The position numbers were made by a program, and so were the translations under genes. From positions 13,915,754 through 13,979,753 of the forward strand of contig NC_064555.1 of NCBI RefSeq assembly GCF_023856365.1: 64,000 nucleotides of DNA, in the 5' to 3' direction. The notes below the pieces were generated by a model that was not told where the DNA came from, did not search any database, and worked only from the letters and a program-made list of their open reading frames with translations. Numbering within the stretch: position 1 is the stretch's first letter; the number at the start of each line of letters is the position of its first letter. Positions 57,645 through 64,000 of the stretch are shown one piece after another. This DNA is from Brienomyrus brachyistius. Lineage: Eukaryota; Chordata; Actinopteri; Osteoglossiformes; Mormyridae.

Positions 57645-57830
57645 TAGCCCAGGGGCGGCGAACCTGATCCATGGAGAGCCGATGCGTTTTTTTGGGATGA
57701 CGACTCAATCGGCCAATAATAAAATAATGGTTCTCAACTCCAGTCCGGGGGACTGTTATTAGCTGATTGAGAGGTCATCACAAAAAGCCACACTAGCTCT
57801 CCTTGGATCAGGTTCACCACCCCTGGACTA
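57645..57830. mobile_element. Fold-back MITE, about 180 bp
   Basis: The left end TAGCCCAGGGGCGGCGAACC pairs with the right end, whose reverse complement starts TAGTCCAGGGGTGGTGAACC. Both continue with CTGATCCA and AGGAGAGC-type sequence. A second inner pair, GACTCAATCGGC and GCTGATTGAGAGGTC, extends the hairpin. Target duplication is ambiguous (ACTATC is near both ends), so the superfamily is uncertain. The CAGGGG core suggests hAT. Confidence 0.75.
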
Positions 57831-57839
57831 TCAAATCAG

Positions 57840-60800
57840 CGCTAAGAGCCAGAGAGTTTACTGGTTAATGCATGTAAGGTTATTTGTGGGTCGTGCCAGT
57901 GATGTCAGCGAGACATAGCCACCTGGTAGCCGAAGCAACAAAAGGGTTTTTGCATTTTTATGCTATAACAAGGATTGATTGAGCCATAATGTCAAAGGAG
58001 TTTCTTGCTGCGCAGACAGGCCAGCTGCTTTGAAGACAGGCCGTCTGCGCACAGTTCTGATTGTGCAAGTTCAGAAGGCAGCATCAGAACTATGCTTTAT
58101 GAACAAAGTACGTGTTCACTGTTCTGACTTATTTTCCACTGTGTATCATCGGAAGCAGATGTTTCCATGGCATGGTTCCTCATTCGCAGTGGCTGGGGGT
58201 GGGGAGGATGGGGGGGGGGACCAAAACCATTTATAAAGCATTTAACCAGAGGCCTGATCCAGACTGACCCCCCCACCACAGTCCCCCTTGCATATTAGCC
58301 TCTGCTGAATAGGTCAGCTCTTTTTAGCATCACTAGCGAGCTGTTTTGTGAGGCAAACAGTGTGTCGAAATGTCACCTGGAATCCTGTCTTGGCATTCTG
58401 GAACCTTCCGGCCTCGTCCCGGAAGGTGACAAGTCACCAGTGTAGCTCGGGGTCAGCTGGAGCTGAAGACACTTTGCTTAAAACGTCCGATAAAGTAAAC
58501 CTTACATCTCGGGATTAATTATTTATTATTTGCTACTCCATCGCTATGGACAGGAAGCCTGGCCATACTGAGCATACCTTGATGGTAGCGCCCGCTGGAT
58601 TGCCAGGCGTGCCACGAGGTGAAACCATATCGCGATCGGGTTTATGACTTTGGCACAGATCGACTCGCAAGACGAAACTGTTTCAAGACCCGCTTTCAGG
58701 TCCGGATCCTTAGGTACATAGGAGGTTTTATTTCGTGTTTTTGAGTGTGTGTCTGCGTCTGTGTGTGTTTTCCTGTGCAGTTTGGATAATTTATGGATTT
58801 ATGCAAAGTCTGTGTAAATAGTAGGAGCTTGTTTTCCATTTATGAAAAGTGAGAAAGGCTCTTTTGATGAGAATTCCCCGTTTGTACACAGTTAAAAGCT
58901 TAATAAAATACTGAAATCTAGATTTTTGAAGCCAACTCACACAGAAACTCTGAACAACATCCTCAGGATTATTTAAAGGTCCTTTCCCCTGCTTTTCCAA
59001 TCAAACCTTGATTTATGCTAATAAGGTAGTTTATTAATGTGCAGTCTTGATTTAACAGGTCTCCTATTTAATCTCACGAACGTCATGCAGGCCCTGAATG
59101 TGTCTGATTTTTCCTGCAGTCTCTGCCACGCGAATCCTGCAAAATTATTCTAGACACAGTATTCCCAGTAGTATCCGTTGTAGAAATACTGGCAAACAGA
59201 CCTTCTACAGCAAAGATTCTTTTTACAGACGAAAAGCAGGAGACAATCTAGATAATATACCCAGAAACGTCCCTTTGGTCAGTATAACCAGTACAGTCCA
59301 AGCGGTACGTTTTTCTCTCTCTTTGAGTCTCCAAGTCGTTCAAGCATAGCAGAATGTTTTTTTCATGTGTGATGGAAAAAAGAAGGAAGTCTACCTGAAT
59401 CTACCAAACTTTAAGCTTTAGCTGCAGGGTTAGCTACCAGGCAGACCTGGAGAGTCCGTGTTCATTTGTGTTTCTGGCTGGTTCCAGAGTTTTGACTCGT
59501 TGCAGCTTGATCCTGGGCATGAGTGTTTAACAGCGACCTGATTTGGGAAGATGTGGTAACTTGGGCTACTTGGGCTGACCCCTCTTTAATCTTCCCTGTA
59601 GGCCGGTCTCGCTTGGAGTAGGGGGGAAGGGGCAGTGGTGATCTTGGGTTTCTGCTGAATTTAGGGACAGCGGGCAAGCTTAATGCTCCAGGGGAAAGAT
59701 CTGAATTAATACTGAGTCAAAACATCGGCCACACAGCAGGAATAACGTTGACATTCTTTGTTGACAGCTAGGCCCCTAGAACAAGGTGCCCTCCAATGAA
59801 GGTCCAGGCCCAGCCATCTATGACGTGTTTTATTTTTGCGCAGGCCAAAGGAAAAATGAGCGTTGTCATGTTTTGCAGACATTATTTTCTTTCCCCTTAT
59901 AAACCCCCAGAGAAACACTACTCAGTGTTAAGGGTCTGTAAAAGTGCACCTGAAGGTGTCTTGTTTTGGAAAATGATGCACTACCAACAGCAACTACATC
60001 TTTCAGAAGCTGCGGACAAGTAGGCGGTAGTCATAGTTGATGGGCCATCTTTTAAAAAAATTACAATGCATGCACTTCGGCATGGTCAAGCATGAACACA
60101 AGTTGTGTTGTATGATCCGTGCGACCACGACTTGTTTAACGATTACCTCAGTTAGCGACCATTCGTAAATACGAATATAAATGCATCTCTATTAGTCTAC
60201 CGTGATTTTCAGTTAGCGACTATCATACTTAATGACCTGGTCATTGGAATGGAACTTCATCATTAAATGAGCAGAGGATGTATTGCCAGTCAGAGTTCAG
60301 TTTAGGTGTTCGTGAGTGTTTTGCAATCTTCCTGGTCGTTATCTCACTTATCCATCACACTGACAGCCTTTGGTCTACCAGATAGCTCTGGCCTCTGATA
60401 GGCCAAGGAAATTAGTTATTTTTTAGCTAGGTATACTTAACAAACTGCTTAAACTTGTCGGGCTGGAAATCAGGAACGCTCATTCTCAGAATGCAAACAC
60501 CGGGGCCCTGTTTTGTTTATGTTGGAGCACAGGCCCATCCTTTGATGCCGTTTGTGGTCTCCCGCATCGCGCCCGAGCAAATCAGCTTGAGGAGAAAGCG
60601 ATGGTTTGAAGCATTTTCTTTACTGCTAGGGAACTGGATGCGAACCAGTACTTCAGAAGTTGGGAACTCCGATAGAAAGCTGCTCCAAACATTGGGCGAA
60701 AGCGGGGGCTTCGGATGGAACACTTTTCCTCGAACGACAGACGGATGTTTATTGCACTTAATGGAGCTGGCAGTTTGGACTGCGAGGTTCCTGTTTGCAA

Positions 60801-61230
60801 CTATTTGTAATTCTGCAGAGTAAACAGCAGGGTGCCGTTTACAGGCTGAACGACGGCGTGCTTCTGCGCCGGGGCCCCTAGCCATTAGCAACAGCTCCTG
60901 CTTGAATAGGGCAGTGGGGGCCCGTAAAAGCCCAACCTGGGGTAGGATGTGTAGATAAAAATTGTGTCTCTGGGACCGGTGTAAGATAATCAGCAAGGGA
61001 CACTCGTAAATTGAGCCTTTAAGGTGAACTGTTGTGCTGGGAAGTTCCTGTCAGTCGCAAAGCCGATTAACCACTGGTGTCAGTAGAGGGCAAGGGGCCT
61101 GCTTGTAGAACTTTCCGGAACTGGCTCCTTTATACAACAAACCACTTCTCAAGAATGGGGTTAAGTCTACAAAGTCTACATCGCCTACAACCCACTCTGT
61201 TGTATTTTGCCAAATGTAATTCTTCATTTA
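57840..61230. other. No gene seen
   Basis: Unassigned. Near 60125-60240 are motifs (GTTAGCGACCATTCG, AGTTAGCGACTATC) that look like a dispersed fish repeat. Confidence 0.45.
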
Positions 61231-61251
61231 TTTTCTTTCTTCTTTCCACAG

Positions 61252-61376
61252 ATTGGTCCTGGGATCTTGGATGCCCGAGAGGTGTCCCTTGCCCATCTGC
61301 CTGGAGACGTCCCCAACCCCCACCCCGCAACTGCCTGCTGTCGGAAGCCTTGCCGTTGGGTGCTGGAGAAGCAAAA
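61252..61376 (+). other. Weak exon candidate
   Basis: A strong pyrimidine tract and CAG acceptor (TTTCTTTCTTCTTTCCACAG) ends at 61251, and AAAA/GTAAGG provides a donor at 61377. The 125 bases between are open in all three forward frames, so openness is not informative. One frame begins IGPGILDAREVSLAHLPGD. I do not recognise it. It could be part of a non-coding transcript or a chance match. Confidence 0.2.
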
Positions 61377-61379
61377 GTA

Positions 61380-63430
61380 AGGTGCTACAGATAGTGAGAG
61401 GGTCACCACTGTCAAAGGCTTCGGCTGCAGAAAGGAGAGTTCAACGAAAATATGCCTGGCCCTGCCTTTTTAAAACAATCTCTCATTTAAAAAATGTGTT
61501 GTATCAGTGTCCAGGCCGAGGATGACACAGAATTATTATCTAATATTAGACTGGTATGCAAATTTTGCATCTTTTGAAAGTTCAACGGCTAGTTGCGTAG
61601 GTAGGTGCTGTTGCTCGGAAGGCTGGTACGTAATGGACTCCTACGGGGGTTTTTTTGCTGTATAAGCGGATATGGGCCCAGTTTGCACCACAGGAATGTT
61701 ACGCAAACAGTGATTCGGCAGTGGAGGGAGAGGAGGAGGACCCTGCCTCTGCTAGTCTGCTCCCGAGCTTACAGGTCACATCAGCGCCACTCGGGGAAAT
61801 GGGGCCTCCCATGTCTTGAATATTAAAGCTCTCCCCAGGTCCATTTTCACTGACCGACTTAATGCGAAATGTGTTTCCATAACAAATTTAATGGCATATG
61901 GTTTGGGCACTCCAAGATGAAGCAAGCTGGTTGGGGGTTGGGGGGGGGGGGGGTGGCTTGTTCCTGGAGATCGATATAGCAGAAGCTCTCCTGGGTTATT
62001 TTAGGAGCATGTAGTGACAGCGTTATTAATGGATTCTATTTAGGAGTCAGATTCTTCCAAGTTTCCCTAAGCTCTTCTCTTAAAGAGGAACAAGCACGAT
62101 ACGGATCTTCACAGCTTCAGCTGCTGACCGTGGTCTTGTTTATTTTCATAAAATCTAGCCTGGCTTCACACCAAATTCCTGTCAGGCCTACGGCTTAGGT
62201 GAAGACCTGAGGAGTGACACTTCATGCCTCTCCTTCTAAAAACCAGCAGAGACTCCTAAGCCTTTTTGTAGTCACGTGACCAAACGTGCCTGGCAAAGAT
62301 TTCAGCCTCGGTATGGCGAAAATGTAGAATCGCGGCCTCACTGGGCCTTGCAATCCAGCACTGTCAGTCGTGATTGACAGTTCCTGGGGATTTCGGGGGA
62401 AAGACTTCAGGGCAGTGAAAGACAGAGCCAAGGTGTAACACTGACAGCCGATTGTGAGAGCTTTGCGCTTCCTAATTCCCAAGTCAGATCATATCATCTA
62501 CGCATAACTTGGCTACTCATTGCGTTCCGTCGTGAGTTCCCAGCAATGACTCATCATTTTAAAGTTCTGTCTCTGGTGGTCATTTGCCTCGATTTCTTTA
62601 GATTTTGTAGGATAACCAACACTTTTAGATAACCTGCGTGTCACATACCCGTTTTGGTGTTGATCTCTGAATATCTTTCTGATGGCTTTATTGTATTTTT
62701 GGCATAGCCAGGTGCCGGTACAGCCTGAAAATGAACGAACCATGTCTTGCTCAGATTAGGTAACAGCATGTCTTGTGTGAAGTCAAACTTCTGTCGATCC
62801 GATGACTCTCAAGCGCCCCTCTCTCTCGTCCTGACTGCATCGGAGAGGAGGGAGGAAGCAGGTATTCATCAGCAGACCTCTGAGCCACGACCACTTTTTC
62901 CGTGTGATCCCAGCCCTCGACGGCCCCAGCAAGGAGAGACAGAGAGAGAAATGTCAGGCACGTAATTGGGGTGAGCAGATCCCCAGGAGAGATAAAGAGA
63001 TGGTTTATTATGCTTCCTGAAGCATGCCTTCCCGGGCGCTGCGCTCTGCCGCTCTCGCACCGCCGTAACCCCCGATTCCCCCCCCAAGGCTCACTCGTAA
63101 CAGACAGGAAAAATTAAAACACCGGGTGCTTAAAGAGAGATTCCGCACAGGCATTTCCGCACGTAGGAGGGCCGCCCTGCGCGCCTGAGTGCGTCAGCGA
63201 GCGACTGCGTTACGCACAGGGCTCCGTGTCGTCCTGATCTCCCCCATCTGTGCTAGGCCCTTTACGCTGCAGAAGGCTTAATTACTTTTATCATTACTTA
63301 GCAAACATTTCAGTGTCAATTGAAGGCTTCCTTATAAGGATGGAAAATTAGTTGTCCCATTTTTGTTGTCGGTTCAAAAGTTAAGAGCACTTGGAAAAAT
63401 GGGAATTCAGTAAAAATGGCAAGTAATAGT
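61380..63430. other. No gene seen
   Basis: Unassigned. It has a G run at 61940-61953 and a CpG-rich stretch at about 63150-63230 followed by an AT-rich, complex segment. Confidence 0.45.
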
Positions 63431-63436
63431 TTATGA

Positions 63437-63697
63437 CGATGCTTCATTTGCACAAGTACAGTTACAATGGAGTGCTTATTTACATATATCCCATCATGCT
63501 CTCATTTGAAACACACACAGAAGTAAAGCTTGGGGTCTGCCATTTAGATGCAACCCCTGGAGCATTTTGAGGGATGGGTTAAGGGCCTTGCTCAAGGGCC
63601 CAGTGGTCATGTGACTATGCAGCTGAGGACAGGATTTGACCCAGTGACCTTCTGATCACAGACACAGAGGTCTAACCCGTGCTAAGCCAATATCACC
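63437..63697 (-). mobile_element. tRNA-derived SINE (family B), well preserved
   Basis: On the minus strand it starts near TGGCTTAGCACGGGTTAGAC (A-box-like), with GGTCACTGGGTCAAATCCTG containing a B-box-like GGTCAAATCC. Then come GGGCCCTTGAGCAAGGCCC, AATGCTCCAGGGGTTGCATC, GAGAGCATGATGGGATATAT and the tail CTTGTGCAAATG. Pol III boxes at the head and a fixed 3' part define a SINE. It is the longest of three copies seen here. Confidence 0.78.
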
Positions 63698-64000
63698 ATA
63701 GCTCTGAAGTGTTGCCTGAAGTTAAACAAGTTTTTCCGTTTATTCACTTGACTTCTTAGGATCTGCTTTGTATCATAACGTCAGCAGGGGCATCTTGACA
63801 CGTGTGCTGTTTACAGGACGAGATCGAACATGATCAGAATTAGCAGTCAAAACATCCACAAAAGCTACATAATGAGTTTCACCACAGCCTTTTTTCCGAT
63901 TTAATTAGCTTAATGCTAGTTAGCTGCTTTAAAACAATCTGTGGGTCCGTTTGTCCATTACCATTATTCACATTTCAAAATAGCATAAATGGCTGCTAAT

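Noticed and set aside
60455..60996. Overlapping open frames of 122 and 159 codons on opposite strands
   Set aside because: Neither resembles a known protein. Antisense overlap in GC-richer DNA makes chance likely.

Overview
The window looks like intergenic or intronic DNA from a ray-finned fish nuclear genome. The evidence is the repeat content, the lack of any conserved host protein, and the absence of compact prokaryotic-style coding. The fish-type repeats are an L2-clade LINE with a TGTAA-type tail, a second Jockey-superfamily LINE, two tRNA-derived SINE families (one ending in an ATGG tail), hAT-type MITEs with 8-bp target duplications, a Tc1-like relic and a piggyBac-like element. An early-branching teleost such as an osteoglossomorph is possible from the SINE type, but that is recollection and not proof. 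I found no rRNA, tRNA, CRISPR array, operon or intact host coding gene. Almost all long reading frames are chance frames or transposon remnants.

Layout. 1-8 kb: mostly unassigned sequence with long G runs, a textbook hAT MITE (2520-2825), two copies of a tRNA-derived SINE and a 45-bp GC-rich tandem repeat. 8-13 kb: decayed SINEs, a 182-bp hAT MITE and a composite SINE insertion flanked by a perfect 12-bp duplication. 13-25 kb: mostly unassigned, with a decayed Tc1-like element abutting a hAT MITE near 17.6 kb, a 66-bp mini-MITE, GATA-type and TA microsatellites and old SINEs. 25-31 kb: a long fold-back MITE structure, several SINE relics and unassigned sequence.

31.8-37.5 kb is the transposon-rich core. 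TTAA duplications bound a 3.8-kb element built from two piggyBac transposase remnants facing in opposite directions, with an L2 LINE 3' end at the centre of the palindrome. A separate 5'-truncated LINE follows. 37.5-48 kb is largely repeat-poor. It holds two clusters of CCAAT-box repeats (42.05 and 43.24 kb) and a CpG-rich, promoter-like patch near 44.7-44.9 kb with a GC box, an inverted CCAAT box and an octamer. 48-64 kb holds more decayed SINEs, very long C/G and GA tracts, two fold-back MITEs (56.0 and 57.7 kb), one weak exon candidate (61.25 kb) and a well-preserved SINE at the end.

The only coding sequence that can be assigned to families belongs to mobile elements, and all of it is truncated or broken. 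The most notable structure is the head-to-head piggyBac element. The most plausible host-function signals are the promoter-like CpG patch and the CCAAT arrays upstream of it, and both are inferences from sequence alone.
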